The notes under the pieces: generated by a model
Seen by the model: the letters and a program-made list of their open reading frames with translations, nothing else
Told to the model about the DNA's origin: nothing
Database searches by the model: none
Made by a program: the position numbers and the translations under genes
Shown here: positions 35,589 to 44,544 of the stretch, one piece after another
How positions within the stretch are numbered: position 1 is the first letter of the stretch
How the letters are laid out: each line of letters begins with the position of its first letter
Assembly (NCBI GenBank): GCA_030447545.1
Contig: JAUJOV010000014.1
Coordinates: forward strand, 1 to 53,793
Direction: 5' to 3'
From: Sphingomicrobium sp.
GTDB lineage: Bacteria; Pseudomonadota; Alphaproteobacteria; Sphingomonadales; Sphingomonadaceae
DNA: 53,793 nucleotides

Positions 35589-37301
35589 TTGAGCCTCTAC
35601 GCGCGATATGCAGCGCTCCTCGACGGAGTGCTCGACGAGCTTGTTCCCGAAGGCGTGGTGCCGGCGGAAGCAGAGCGCAGGGCGGTCGCGGTCGAGCCGC
35701 CGCGCGACACTGCGCACGGCGACCTTGCGATCAATGCGGCGATGGTGCTGGCCAAGGCCGCTCGAACAAACCCCCGGGCGCTGGCGGGCGAAATTGCGCC
35801 TCGGCTCGAGGCTCTGCCTGAGGTCACGTCGGCCGAAATCGCAGGGCCGGGCTTCATCAACCTGAAGCTGTCGCCGGACGCCTGGCGCACCGAGCTCGAC
35901 ACGATCGTGCGGCAAGCGGGCGCATACGGCCGGTCGGACATCGGCAGCGGCGAGCGGGTGAACGTCGAATATGTCTCGGCCAATCCGACCGGTCCGCTGC
36001 ACGTCGGCCATTGCCGCGGCGCGGTGGTCGGCGACAGCCTCGCCAACCTGCTCGCGGCTGCGGGCTACCAGGTGGTGCGCGAATATTACGTCAATGATGC
36101 GGGGGCGCAGGTCGATACGCTCGCCCGCTCGCTGCATCTCAGGTACCGCGAGGCGCTCGGCGAAGGCATCGGCGAGATCCCCGAAGGGCTGTACCCGGGC
36201 GACTATCTGGTGCCGGTGGGCGCTGCCCTCGCGGAGGAGTTCGGGGATTGCTTCGCCGGCGAGGACGAAGACGTGTGGCTCGAACTGTTCCGCAGCCGCG
36301 CCATCTCGGCGATGCTCGACCTCATCCGGCACGACCTCGCCCTGCTCGGGATCCGTCACGACCGCTTCGCCTCCGAGGCCGAGCTGCAGCGCTCGGGCGC
36401 GGCCGATGAAGCGCTCGAGGTGCTTCGCAACAAAAGCCTCGTGTACCAGGGCGTGCTCGAGCGGCCCAAGAGCCTCGACCCCCTCGACGACTGGGCGCCC
36501 GAGGAGCTGACTCTGTTCCGCTCGACTCAGTTCGGCGACGACCAGGACCGGCCAATGCAGCGGCCGGACGGGCGCTGGACCTATTTCGGCACCGATGCCG
36601 CCTATCATTGGCAGAAAGCCCGCGAGGCCGACCATTTGGTCAACATCTGGGTCAAGCGAGTCCAGGCGGCGGTCAGAGCGCTGACCGACGGGCGCGTCGA
36701 TCTCGACGTCAAGCTGGTGCAGATGGTGCGGCTGTTCCGCGCCGGCGAGCCGGTGAAGATGTCGAAGCGTTCGAGCTCGTTCGTGACGCTCGCCGACGTG
36801 GTGCGGGAGGTCGGCAAGGACGTGGTGCGCTTCATGATGCTTACGCGCCGCGCCGACGCTCCGCTCGACTTCGACTTCGCGCATGTGGTCGAGGCGTCGC
36901 AGGAAAATCCGGTGTTCTACGTGCAATATGCGCACGCGCGGATCAGCTCGCTCGGGCGCAAGGCGGCAGAGGCGGGGCTGAGCCTCGATGCGCGCGCCGA
37001 CCTCGGTCTGCTCGACGAGGAGGAGCTCGCGCTGGTGAAGCTCGCGGCGCAATATCCGCGGACCGTCGAGGCTGCGGCGACCACTCACGAGCCGCATCGG
37101 ATCGCCTTTTACCTCTACGACCTGGCGGCCGCGTTCCACGCGTTGTGGCACCGCGGGAATGACGATCCCGCCCGCCGCTTCATCGTTGAGAACAATCCAC
37201 AACTTTCTCGCGCCCGGCTGGAACTGGCACTCGCCATCGGGCAGATTATCCGCAGCGGTCTCGCGCTCATGGGGGTGGCTGCGACCGAGGAGATGCGCTG
37301 A
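35589..37301 (+). CDS. argS: Arginyl-tRNA synthetase
   Basis: 570 residues, class I synthetase charging tRNA-Arg. N-terminal Add-1 domain with 'PRDTAHGDLAINAAMVLAKA', HIGH motif as 'ANPTGPLHVGHCRGAVVGDS', 'YYVNDAGAQVDTLARSLHLR', KMSKS-type loop 'EPVKMSKRSSSFVTLADVV', anticodon-binding C-terminal domain ending 'IIRSGLALMGVAATEEMR'. The TTG start at 35589 is used. Full length and uninterrupted. SPOR gene follows in 3 bases: start of the argS-SPOR-nagZ-scpAB-tatABC run. Confidence 0.97.
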   Translation: MSLYARYAALLDGVLDELVPEGVVPAEAERRAVAVEPPRDTAHGDLAINAAMVLAKAARTNPRALAGEIAPRLEALPEVTSAEIAGPGFINLKLSPDAWRTELDTIVRQAGAYGRSDIGSGERVNVEYVSANPTGPLHVGHCRGAVVGDSLANLLAAAGYQVVREYYVNDAGAQVDTLARSLHLRYREALGEGIGEIPEGLYPGDYLVPVGAALAEEFGDCFAGEDEDVWLELFRSRAISAMLDLIRHDLALLGIRHDRFASEAELQRSGAADEALEVLRNKSLVYQGVLERPKSLDPLDDWAPEELTLFRSTQFGDDQDRPMQRPDGRWTYFGTDAAYHWQKAREADHLVNIWVKRVQAAVRALTDGRVDLDVKLVQMVRLFRAGEPVKMSKRSSSFVTLADVVREVGKDVVRFMMLTRRADAPLDFDFAHVVEASQENPVFYVQYAHARISSLGRKAAEAGLSLDARADLGLLDEEELALVKLAAQYPRTVEAAATTHEPHRIAFYLYDLAAAFHALWHRGNDDPARRFIVENNPQLSRARLELALAIGQIIRSGLALMGVAATEEMR

Positions 37302-37304
37302 TCG

Positions 37305-38069
37305 ATGACCGACGTACGTGCGGCGGCAGAGCTTGAGCGGCTGCCGTGGCTGACAGACGACAAGGCGCCTGAACGCGGGCGCGAGCGCGGGCTGCTGCTG
37401 GGCTGGGGCATTGCAGCGGCGCTGGTGCTGGCGGGCTCGTCCTTCTGGCTCGGAAGGAACAGCGCGGACATCGGCGGCCCGGGCGATGCCGCTGAAACGG
37501 CTCAGCCCGAAACGACGGTGAAGCTCCCCCAGCCCGTGGCGGTGCAGCCGATCGTCGAGGAGCAGCCGATGGCGCAGGTCGAGCCAGTGGTGGAGCCTGC
37601 CCCGGTGGTCGTGCCGGACACGCCCGAAGTGCGGCCGGCGGCGCCTGCTGAGCAGGCGGCTGGCCGTGCTCCAGCCAGGCGCTCCGCCGCCCGGACAAAG
37701 AAGACGCCGCCGGCGAAACCCGCCGACTCGGCAACCGGACGTGAGCTGTGGACCTCGTGGGAATCGGCCGGCGCTTCAGGCCGGATGGTGCGGATCGGCA
37801 CCTATCCGTCGCGTCTTGAGGCCAAGCGCGCCTGGGACAAGCTGGTGAAGGTCTATCCCGGGATTCGGCAGCTTCGCGCGGTCACGACCGACATTCCCTC
37901 GCTGAGGGACGGGCGCACCTATTACCGGCTTCAGTTCGGGACCACTTCACAAGCGCACTCCGAAGTGCTGTGCCAGCGGATGAGAACCATCGGGCAGAGC
38001 TGCGTCGTCGTCGATCTGGCGGGCGCGCGGAGCAGGAGCGGGAATGACCGACAGCCGATCGGGCTATGA
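37305..38069 (+). CDS. SPOR domain membrane protein (first of a tandem pair)
   Basis: 254 residues. Cytoplasmic N-terminus containing 'LERLPWLTDD', one transmembrane helix ('GWGIAAALVLAGSSFWLGRN'), a Pro/Val/Glu-rich periplasmic linker, and a C-terminal SPOR domain ('SGRMVRIGTYPSRLEAKRAW', 'GRTYYRLQFGTTSQAHSEVL', 'CQRMRTIGQSCVVVD'). SPOR domains bind glycan strands lacking stem peptides at septa. Shares the 'LPWL...FWLGR' framework with the next gene, so the two look like duplicates. The 26-base overlap with the second copy is longer than usual and could reflect a small indel at the 3' end. Confidence 0.85.
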   Translation: MTDVRAAAELERLPWLTDDKAPERGRERGLLLGWGIAAALVLAGSSFWLGRNSADIGGPGDAAETAQPETTVKLPQPVAVQPIVEEQPMAQVEPVVEPAPVVVPDTPEVRPAAPAEQAAGRAPARRSAARTKKTPPAKPADSATGRELWTSWESAGASGRMVRIGTYPSRLEAKRAWDKLVKVYPGIRQLRAVTTDIPSLRDGRTYYRLQFGTTSQAHSEVLCQRMRTIGQSCVVVDLAGARSRSGNDRQPIGL

Positions 38070-38694
38070 CGAGCCGCTTCCCTGGCTCGAGGCGGTCGAC
38101 GACGAGGACGGCCCCGGCGGAGTCCCGGCTCGCCGGATGCTCGGTGCGCTTCTCGTGGTGCTGCTCGCCGCGGTCCTGGTGTCGGTCACCTTCTTCTGGC
38201 TCGGCCGCCAGAATGGTTCGCCGGGCGCAGGCGAGCCCGAGCTGATCCGAGCCGAGCCGGGCCCGTACAAGGTGCGCCCGCCGAACCCCGGCGGGCTCGA
38301 CGTCGCGGGCGAAAGCGAGACCGCGTTCGAGACCAGCGCCGGCCAGGACACCGATGCTCAGCTCGACGTCCGGCGCCTGCCGCAGCAGCCGAACGCCGCG
38401 CCCGCCCCGACGGAGGCCGAGCCTGCCGCGCCCGCGCCCGCCGAGGAGCCGGCAGAGCCGACGGGGGCGAAGGGCAGCGTGTTCCAGATGGGCTTCTTCG
38501 ACAACCGCGCTCAGGCCGAGCGCGCCTGGTCGGCCTTGTCGGCGCGATTCCCCGCGCTTGGGGGCATGAACAAGATGGTCGTCCCGCACGACGGGGGCAT
38601 GCGGCTGCGCGCCGGGGCGGCTTCGCCCGAGCAAGCACGCGAGATGTGCCGGACGCTGCAGGCCGGCGGCGAGAATTGCTTCGTGGTGAACTGA
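38044..38694 (+). CDS. SPOR domain membrane protein (second of a tandem pair)
   Basis: 216 residues. Same design as its neighbour: 'DEPLPWLEAVDDED' N-terminus, transmembrane helix 'LLVVLLAAVLVSVTFFWLGR', Ala/Pro/Glu linker, SPOR domain ('GSVFQMGFFDNRAQAERAWS', 'GGMRLRAGAASPEQAREMCR', 'GGENCFVVN'). GGAGCGGG precedes the ATG. Its stop overlaps the nagZ start (TGATG). Most relatives carry one SPOR gene between argS and nagZ; two here is unusual. Both keep a Cys pair pattern in the SPOR domain ('MCRTL...NCFVV'). Confidence 0.85.
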   Translation: MTDSRSGYDEPLPWLEAVDDEDGPGGVPARRMLGALLVVLLAAVLVSVTFFWLGRQNGSPGAGEPELIRAEPGPYKVRPPNPGGLDVAGESETAFETSAGQDTDAQLDVRRLPQQPNAAPAPTEAEPAAPAPAEEPAEPTGAKGSVFQMGFFDNRAQAERAWSALSARFPALGGMNKMVVPHDGGMRLRAGAASPEQAREMCRTLQAGGENCFVVN

Positions 38695-39693
38695 TGCAGG
38701 CGGCGATCTACGGGCTCGCTGGGCCGGATTTGACTGCGCAAGAGCGCGCCTTGTTCCGGGACGCCGATCCGGCGGGCTACATCCTGTTCGCGCGCAACTG
38801 CGTCGATCAGCAGCAGCTGCTGCGGCTCACCGACGAGCTTCGCTCGATCTCCGGCCGCTACGACGTGCCGATCCTGATCGACCAGGAGGGCGGCCGCGTT
38901 GCCCGAATGAAGCCGCCGTGCTGGCCGGCTTTTCCACCGGGCGAGGCGTTCGCGCGGCTCTATCGCGCCGCGCCCTCTTCGGCGATCGAGGCCGCGCGCT
39001 CCAATGCCCGGGCACTCGCGCTGACGCTCCGCTCGTGCGGCATCAACGTCAATTGCCTGCCCGTCCTCGACGTTCGTCAGCCCGGCGCGAGCGAGATCAT
39101 CGGCGACCGAGCGATGGGCGAGGAGCCGATGCAGGTCGCTGCGCTTGGCCGGGCGGTGCTCGACGGCATGGCGTCGGCCGGAGTCGTCGGCGTGGTCAAG
39201 CACATGCCGGGCCACGGGCGAGCGCTGGTCGACAGCCACAAGGCGCGGCCGGTGATCCACTCGTCCCAGGAGCTCGAGATCGACCTCGAGCCGTTCCATG
39301 CGCAATGCGCCGATGGGGATGATCGCGCACCTGGTCTACACGGCGTGGGATCCCGAGCAGCCGGCGAGCCTCTCGCCCAAGGTGATCCACGACATCATTC
39401 GCGGGCGGATCGGCTTCGACGGCTGGCTGATCAGCGATGACATCGGCATGGACGCGCTCAGGGGCGGCTCGGACGCGCGTGCGGCCGGAGTGGTCGCGGC
39501 CGGATGCGACGTGGCGCTGCACTGCACCGGTGACATGGAGGAGATGGTCGCGGTTGCGGGCGCGGTCCCGCCGATGAGCGAGGAGTCCGAAGAGCGGCTC
39601 GCCCGGGCGATGGCGACGGCGCTGGTCGACGAGGAAGGCCCCGATTATGCCCAGGCCGCTGCCAAGCGCGACGAGCTTCTGGCGCTGGCCTGA
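38694..39693 (+). CDS. nagZ: Beta-N-acetylhexosaminidase, GH3 (one frameshift)
   Basis: About 333 codons. Cytosolic enzyme removing GlcNAc from anhydro-muropeptides during peptidoglycan recycling. Blocks: 'GYILFARNCVDQQQLLRLTD', 'VPILIDQEGGRVARMKPP', 'LPVLDVRQPGASEIIGDRA', catalytic His loop 'VVKHMPGHGRALVDSHKARP', and the nucleophile region 'FDGWLISDDIGMDALRGGSD'. A frameshift near 39295 separates 'IDLEPFHA' from 'MRNAPMGMIAHLVYTAWDPE'. Both parts are otherwise continuous. Start overlaps the preceding SPOR stop. Confidence 0.93.
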
Positions 39694-39765
39694 GCGTCCC
39701 ATTTATCCACAATTCGCTCGGGGCGCGGCTTCGCACCGGGCCAAGTTGCGGCTAATCTTCGTTCT

Positions 39766-40515
39766 GTGGGGGTGGAGCCACTCGATTTTCCGGTCGGCTC
39801 GGACGAGCTGACCCTCAACCTGGACGGGTGGGAAGGCCCGCTCGACCTGCTGCTCAGCCTTGCGCGCGCGCAGAAGGTCGACCTCGCCCAGATCTCGATC
39901 CTCGAGCTCGTCGACCAGTACACCACATACATCGCCGGCGCCCGGGCGCTGAAGCTCGAGATCGCCGCCGACTATCTCGTGATGGCCGCCTGGCTCGCTT
40001 ATCTGAAGTCCTGCCTGCTGCTGCCCAAGGACCCGCAGGCCGACCCGAGCCCGGAAGAGGTCGCGCTTCGGCTGCAAATGCGGCTCCAGCGCCTCGACGC
40101 GATGCGCGAGACGGGCGCGCGACTGCTCGGGCGCGACCGCGTCGGCCGCGACGTGTTCGTTCGCGGCGCTCCCGAGGGGCTCCGGCTGGTGCGCAAGTCG
40201 GCGTGGCAGGCGAGCGCGTTCGACCTGTTCGCCGCCTATGGGATCGTCAAGGCGCGGACCCAGCCGCCGATGCACGTGGTGCATGCACGCTCGGTCATGA
40301 CGCTCGACGAGGCGATCGAGCGGGTCAGCCGGATGCTCGGGCTGGCGATCGAATGGCTCGACATCGAGGCGTTTCTGCCTGTCACGGACGATCCTCTGTT
40401 CCGCCGCTCGGCGCTTGCTTCGAGCTTCGTCGCGGCGCTCGAGCTTGCCCGCCGCGGCCGGCTCGACATCGCGCAGGAGGAGCCGTTTGCGCCATTGAAG
40501 GTCCGCTCCGCCTGA
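39766..40515 (+). CDS. scpA: Segregation and condensation protein A
   Basis: 249 residues, the kleisin of the bacterial SMC condensin; bridges SMC heads and binds ScpB. '[20 protein letters not shown]' and '[19 protein letters not shown]' form the N-terminal SMC-neck-binding helices. '[20 protein letters not shown]' follows, and the C-terminal winged helix is '[20 protein letters not shown]'. Start GTG 39766 or the in-frame GTG 39772 are both possible. Its stop overlaps the scpB ATG (TGATG). Confidence 0.95.
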   Translation: MGVEPLDFPVGSDELTLNLDGWEGPLDLLLSLARAQKVDLAQISILELVDQYTTYIAGARALKLEIAADYLVMAAWLAYLKSCLLLPKDPQADPSPEEVALRLQMRLQRLDAMRETGARLLGRDRVGRDVFVRGAPEGLRLVRKSAWQASAFDLFAAYGIVKARTQPPMHVVHARSVMTLDEAIERVSRMLGLAIEWLDIEAFLPVTDDPLFRRSALASSFVAALELARRGRLDIAQEEPFAPLKVRSA

Positions 40516-41093
40516 TGGACGAGCTGGTGCGAGCGATCGAGGCTACCCTGTTCGCATCGGCGACGCCGCTGAGCGTCGAGGAGATCGCCGAACATGTCGG
40601 CGAGGCCGGTGTAGAAGTTGCGCTGGGCAAGCTCGCTGTCGACTACGAGGGCCGCGGCATCGAGCTGGTCGAGCGCGGCGGGCGCTGGCATTTCCAGACG
40701 GCCCCCGACCTTGCGCACCTTCTGCGCCGCACCCGCGAGGAGCCGCGGCGGCTTTCGCGCGCGGCGACCGAGACTCTTGCGATCGTCGCCTATCACGAGC
40801 CGGTCAGCCGCGCGGAGATCGAGGCGATTCGCGGGGTGCAGATCTCCAAGGGCACGCTGGACGTGCTGATGGAAGCGGGCTGGGTGCGCACCGCCGGCCG
40901 GCGCGAAGGCCCTGGCCGCCCGCTGCTTTATGCGACCACGCCCGAGTTCCTCACCCACTTTGGCCTCAGCTCGAGGCGCGACCTTCCGGGGATCGACGAC
41001 CTCAAGGCCGCCGGGCTTCTCGACCCGCTCGACGAGGGCATCTTCCAGGCGCTCAACCAAGAGCAACTGGAAAGCGAGGAGCAGGAAGACTAG
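40515..41093 (+). CDS. scpB: Segregation and condensation protein B
   Basis: 192 residues, dimeric winged-helix partner of ScpA. '[20 protein letters not shown]' is the first winged-helix domain, then '[20 protein letters not shown]', '[20 protein letters not shown]' with '[20 protein letters not shown]', and '[20 protein letters not shown]'. The tail is acidic ('[10 protein letters not shown]'). Coupled to scpA by a one-base stop/start overlap; tatA begins 50 bases downstream. Confidence 0.95.
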   Translation: MDELVRAIEATLFASATPLSVEEIAEHVGEAGVEVALGKLAVDYEGRGIELVERGGRWHFQTAPDLAHLLRRTREEPRRLSRAATETLAIVAYHEPVSRAEIEAIRGVQISKGTLDVLMEAGWVRTAGRREGPGRPLLYATTPEFLTHFGLSSRRDLPGIDDLKAAGLLDPLDEGIFQALNQEQLESEEQED

Positions 41094-41143
41094 ATGGGGG
41101 CGACAAGAGGGCCGCGCATGGCCTGACCTGGCGGAGTTCACCC

Positions 41144-41413
41144 ATGGGTTCGTTCAGCTTCTGGCACATCCTGATCCTTGCGATCATCATCCTTCTGCTA
41201 TTCGGCGGCAACCGCTTCTCGGCGATGATGGGCGACGTCGCCAAGGGTCTCAAAAGCTTCAAGAAGGGCATGAGCGAGGACGAGGAGGAGCGCGTCGACG
41301 ATCGCTCGCGCGAGTCCGGCTCGCTGCCGCGCAACCAGGACCGGCCGATCGAAGTCACGCCCGAGCGGAGCCGCACCGAGGAACCGGCTGCCCGCCCCCA
41401 CGACGACCGCTAA
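41144..41413 (+). CDS. tatA: Sec-independent protein translocase subunit TatA
   Basis: 89 residues. One N-terminal transmembrane helix ('[20 protein letters not shown]') leads into the amphipathic helix '[20 protein letters not shown]', with the hinge Gly and FG motif ('LLFGGNRF'), then a charged tail. Forms the size-adapting pore or patch of the twin-arginine system, which exports folded proteins such as the DUF1501 product with its RR signal. First gene of tatABC. Confidence 0.95.
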   Translation: MGSFSFWHILILAIIILLLFGGNRFSAMMGDVAKGLKSFKKGMSEDEEERVDDRSRESGSLPRNQDRPIEVTPERSRTEEPAARPHDDR

Positions 41414-41435
41414 ACGCGCTGGCAAGGCCGAGCCG

Positions 41436-41810
41436 ATGTTCGGCGTCGACACTTTCGAGCTCATCCTCATCGCCGTCGTGGCGCTGATCTTCATCGGCCC
41501 CAAGGACCTGCCCAAGGCGATGAGCACCGTCGGCCGCTGGATCGGCAAGGTCCGCGGCATGGCGCGCCATTTCCACAGCGGCATCGAGACGATGATGCGC
41601 GAGGCAGAACTCGAGGAGATGGAGAAGAAGTGGCGCGAGGAGAACGACCGCATCATGCGCGAATATCCGGCGTTGCTCGATGGTCAGCGGGCCGAGGCCG
41701 AGGAGCCGCAGCTGCCGCTTCACGTGCCTGAGCAGCCGCCGGCCGAGATGGCGCCGTTGCCCCCCGCCCGGGTCGAGGATCTCCCGCCCGAGCAGCGCGA
41801 ATTGCCGTGA
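41436..41810 (+). CDS. tatB: Sec-independent protein translocase subunit TatB
   Basis: 124 residues. 'MFGVDTFELILIAVVALIFI' then 'GPKDLPKAMSTVGRWIGKVR' is the canonical TatB start, with Glu at position 8 and the GPKDLP turn. A long amphipathic/coiled region ('MMREAELEEMEKKWREENDR') and a Pro/Glu-rich tail follow. With TatC it forms the receptor for twin-arginine signal peptides. Overlaps tatC by 4 bases. Confidence 0.95.
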   Translation: MFGVDTFELILIAVVALIFIGPKDLPKAMSTVGRWIGKVRGMARHFHSGIETMMREAELEEMEKKWREENDRIMREYPALLDGQRAEAEEPQLPLHVPEQPPAEMAPLPPARVEDLPPEQRELP

Positions 41811-42658
41811 ACGACATCGACGAGACCAAGGCGCCGCTGCTCGAGCATCTGGCCGAGCTGAGGGGGCGGCTGCTCCGCTCGCTCGGGCTTCTCGTGCTGC
41901 TGTTCTTCGGTTGCCTCTACTTCGCAAAGGCGATCTTCGCCTTCCTGGTGCAGCCTTTGCTCGCGGCCGGGCAGGGCACGATCATCTACACCGACATTTT
42001 CGAAGCCTTTTTCGTCGAGGTGAAGGTGGCGCTGTTCGCCGCGCTGATGATCGGCTTCCCGTTTTTTTCGATGCAGATGTGGAAGTTCGTCGCGCCGGGC
42101 CTCTACGCCAGGGAGAAGAAGGCGCTCCTCCCGTTCCTTCTGGTGACGCCCTTCTTCTTCCTGGGGGGCGCCGCCTTTGCTTACTACGTCGCCATGCCCT
42201 GGGCTCTGCATTTCCTGCTGAGCTTTCAGGGCGACGTGGGCGGCGTTCAGCAGGAGGCGCTGCCCGGGGTCGGCAACTACCTGAGCTTCTGCACGCGCTT
42301 CCTGTTCGGCTTCGGAGTCGCCTTTCTCCTGCCGATCCTGCTGATGCTGCTCGAACGCGCGGGTCTCGTCACCCGCGAGCAGCTCGCCGGCTCGCGCCGC
42401 TACGCGATCGTCGCCGCCGCGGCGGTGTCCGCCGTCCTGACGCCGCCGGACGCAGTCTCGATGCTGATGATGATGGTGCCGCTCTACGCGCTTTACGAGC
42501 TTGCGATCCTCGCGATCCGCCTCACGCACTGGCGCCGCAGCCGCCGCGACGCGACTGCTGAGGCGGGCGCTTCAACTGCTGATGAGGGGGCTGAGACAAG
42601 AGTGGGCCCGGAAGCGCCACCGGGGGGGGGGAGGGTTGGCGGTTCCGGGCCCATTTAA
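41807..42658 (+). CDS. tatC: Sec-independent protein translocase subunit TatC
   Basis: Up to 283 residues; six membrane helices. Conserved features: 'KAPLLEHLAELRGRLLRSLG' (HLxELRxR cytoplasmic N-terminus), 'DIFEAFFVEVKVALFAALMI' (periplasmic Glu), 'PGLYAREKKALLPFLLVTPF', 'FCTRFLFGFGVAFLLPILLM' and 'SAVLTPPDAVSMLMMMVPLY'. The part after 'HWRRSRRDATAEAG' (about 35 residues) is low-complexity and runs into a large hairpin containing ten G in a row, so the true stop may lie earlier, with a small indel extending the frame. GTG-type start overlaps tatB. Confidence 0.93.
   Translation: MNDIDETKAPLLEHLAELRGRLLRSLGLLVLLFFGCLYFAKAIFAFLVQPLLAAGQGTIIYTDIFEAFFVEVKVALFAALMIGFPFFSMQMWKFVAPGLYAREKKALLPFLLVTPFFFLGGAAFAYYVAMPWALHFLLSFQGDVGGVQQEALPGVGNYLSFCTRFLFGFGVAFLLPILLMLLERAGLVTREQLAGSRRYAIVAAAAVSAVLTPPDAVSMLMMMVPLYALYELAILAIRLTHWRRSRRDATAEAGASTADEGAETRVGPEAPPGGGRVGGSGPI
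42603..42653 (+). terminator. Large hairpin at the end of the tatABC unit
   Basis: A 17-base arm (42603-42619) pairs with 42637-42653 with a single mismatch; arms begin TGGGCCCGGAA and end TTCCGGGCCCA. A G-rich 17-base loop lies between and TTT follows. Probably the operon terminator, though it overlaps the apparent tatC 3' end. Confidence 0.65.
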
Positions 42659-42775
42659 GCGGATAGCGAGAGCGGGGGGGCAAAAGGTCACTATCCGAAC
42701 TGCATAACGCCCCTTCTTTCGGACGGGTTCCGGGCCATTGGAAACTTTTTTCGTCGAGCCCGTAACGAATTCTTT

Positions 42776-44328
42776 TCAGGGCAAGAGCGGCGGGAAAACC
42801 GGCATCTCGACACTGTAGCGGCCGAGCTTTCGATCAAGGGTCGAGCGAAGCTGCTTTGCAAGCCCCCCGACGATCCGCTCGAACTGGACCTTCTCGCGGA
42901 CGCCGTCCTCGTCAGGGACCAGAACCTTGCTGTTGAGAGCCAGGCGCGCCGTCAGCTCGCTGGTGCGGCGAAGCGAGATCTCGAGCGGCTCCTCGGGGGT
43001 ATGCAGCATTGCATATTCGACGATCTCGGTGACGAGGAATGCGACGGAAACAGCCACGTCCTGCGTCGTATTCGCGCTTTCGAGGTCGAGCTCGATCTTG
43101 AGGCCGCGCGCAGCTTCGGGTGCGGTCGCGCGAAGCTCCGCGGCGAGCTCGGCCAGCAGCGGCCGGAGCGCGATCCCGCGATTCTCCTCCATCTCGGCAA
43201 AATGGTTGCGGTGGACGATCGACAGGGCGCCGACGCGCCGGCTGATCGACGCGTAGGCGGCGCGCGCATGGGGGCTCTCGGCGCTTCGGCCGTGGATGTT
43301 GAGCAGCGAGGCGACGACCTGGAGGTTGTTCTTCACCCGGTGGTGGACTTCGCGAACCAGCTTGCGCTGCCCTTCGAGGGCGTCGGCCATTTCGTGCTCG
43401 GATCGCTCGACCCGGGCGATCACTCGGCCGAACGCATCGCGCAGCTCCTGGATTCCCGTCGCGGGCCCGAGCTTGCGCGGCAGCACGAAGTCGGCGTCGC
43501 CCGGCTCGTAGCCGACGACTGCTCGCTGGAGCTGGCGCAGCGGCCTTATGAGCAGCCGGGTGACGAGGAACCAGGTGAGCAGCGCGGCTACAAGCCACAT
43601 CAGGAAAGGCAGCAGGAGCATGAGCCGGTCGCCGGTGGTGACCACCGGCACGCGGGTTGCGACCAGCGGAGGACGTTGAGGCGACCGCTGGCGATCGGCA
43701 GCACGCTTGTGCTGTACTCCCGCTTGTCTCGCCGTAGCGGATCGGGCGCGATCAGGACGAGCTCGTGCTGACGATCGCGGATGGTGAGGCCATGCACGTC
43801 GGGCACCGCGTCCAGGGCGGCGGTGCGAAGCTCCGCCTGCGAAAGGGTGCCGGTCGCCATTCCGCCGCTCACCCCGACGCGCAAGGTAAGGCCGTTCTCG
43901 TTTGGCAGGATGGTCAGCGCGATGTCGCCCGGGGCGACCAGCGGCAGAGGCCCGGCGTCCGGCACGTTGCCGACCTCGCAAATGGTCTCGCCGCCCGGCG
44001 TCAGCAGCTCGAAATGCCGCGCCACGGCCGGAGTGACGCTCAGCGATCGCTGGACTCGAAGGCAGGGATCGGGGCCGGTGCCGATGCGGCCGTTGGCGGC
44101 CACTCGAAGGGCCATGGCGTTACGCGCGATCAGGCTTTCGATCCCGCGCGCCGACAGGCGCGACTCTTCCTGCGCCTGGCTGCGCAGCAGGGCGTTGGCA
44201 TCGCGAATGCCTTCGTTGGCGATCAGGACCAGGCCCAGGCCGATGGGCAGGATGACTGCGCTCAGGATCAGCAACAGCTTCGCCGGGGTCGACAGCTCGG
44301 CGAAGCGCCGGCCAGCTTCGCTTAGCAT
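42776..44328 (-). CDS. PhyP-like HisKA_2 sensor histidine kinase of the general stress locus (one frameshift)
   Basis: About 517 codons. N-terminal transmembrane helix ('KLLLILSAVILPIGLGLVLI'), periplasmic sensor of about 200 residues, second helix ('LLLPFLMWLVAALLTWFLVT'), HAMP-like linker, and a HisKA_2 phosphoacceptor helix 'LVREVHHRVKNNLQVVASLL'. The ATPase domain looks degenerate: the N-box reads 'LVTEIVEYAMLHTPEEPLEI', without the Asn expected in TELVxNA, and no clear glycine-rich G boxes follow. This suits PhyP, described in Sphingomonas sp. Fr1 as a negative regulator of PhyR. Frame change near 43670. Ends 124 bases from tatC; starts 21 bases after nepR, probably one operon. Confidence 0.85.
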
Positions 44329-44349
44329 GGCTGCAATTCCGTCAACGCC

Positions 44350-44544
44350 TCAGCTGAGCTTCCCGAGCAGGTTCATGAAATCGTCGGGGACCGACTCGCG
44401 CAGCGTGTCGTCGTAGATCGTGCGCAGCGCACGTCCAAGAACGCCAGTCCGCTGCTTGCGGCCCTTCTTCCCGTCAGGCGCCTTGTTCTGCGCCGCATTG
44501 CGGTCGGCACCGTTGGAAGAGCCGGCCTTGTCCGAAACACCCAA
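44350..44544 (-). CDS. nepR: Anti-sigma factor NepR
   Basis: 64 residues. A disordered Lys/Gly/Asn-rich N-terminus ('KAPDGKKGRKQRTG') is followed by the two-helix NepR core 'VLGRALRTIYDDTLRESVPD' and 'DFMNLLGKLS'. NepR holds the EcfG sigma factor inactive; phosphorylated PhyR binds NepR through its sigma-like domain and releases EcfG. The TTG at 44544 is preferred because AAGGGGGG lies 7 bases upstream. Divergent from phyR and followed by the PhyP-like kinase. An EcfG-type promoter candidate lies 184 bases upstream. Confidence 0.9.
   Translation of the reverse strand: MGVSDKAGSSNGADRNAAQNKAPDGKKGRKQRTGVLGRALRTIYDDTLRESVPDDFMNLLGKLS

Noticed and set aside
34515..37202. An 895-codon open frame on the reverse strand opposite DUF1501 and argS
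   Set aside because: It is a by-product of high GC3 codon use; the forward strand encodes unmistakable argS motifs, and the reverse product has no recognisable domain or start signal.
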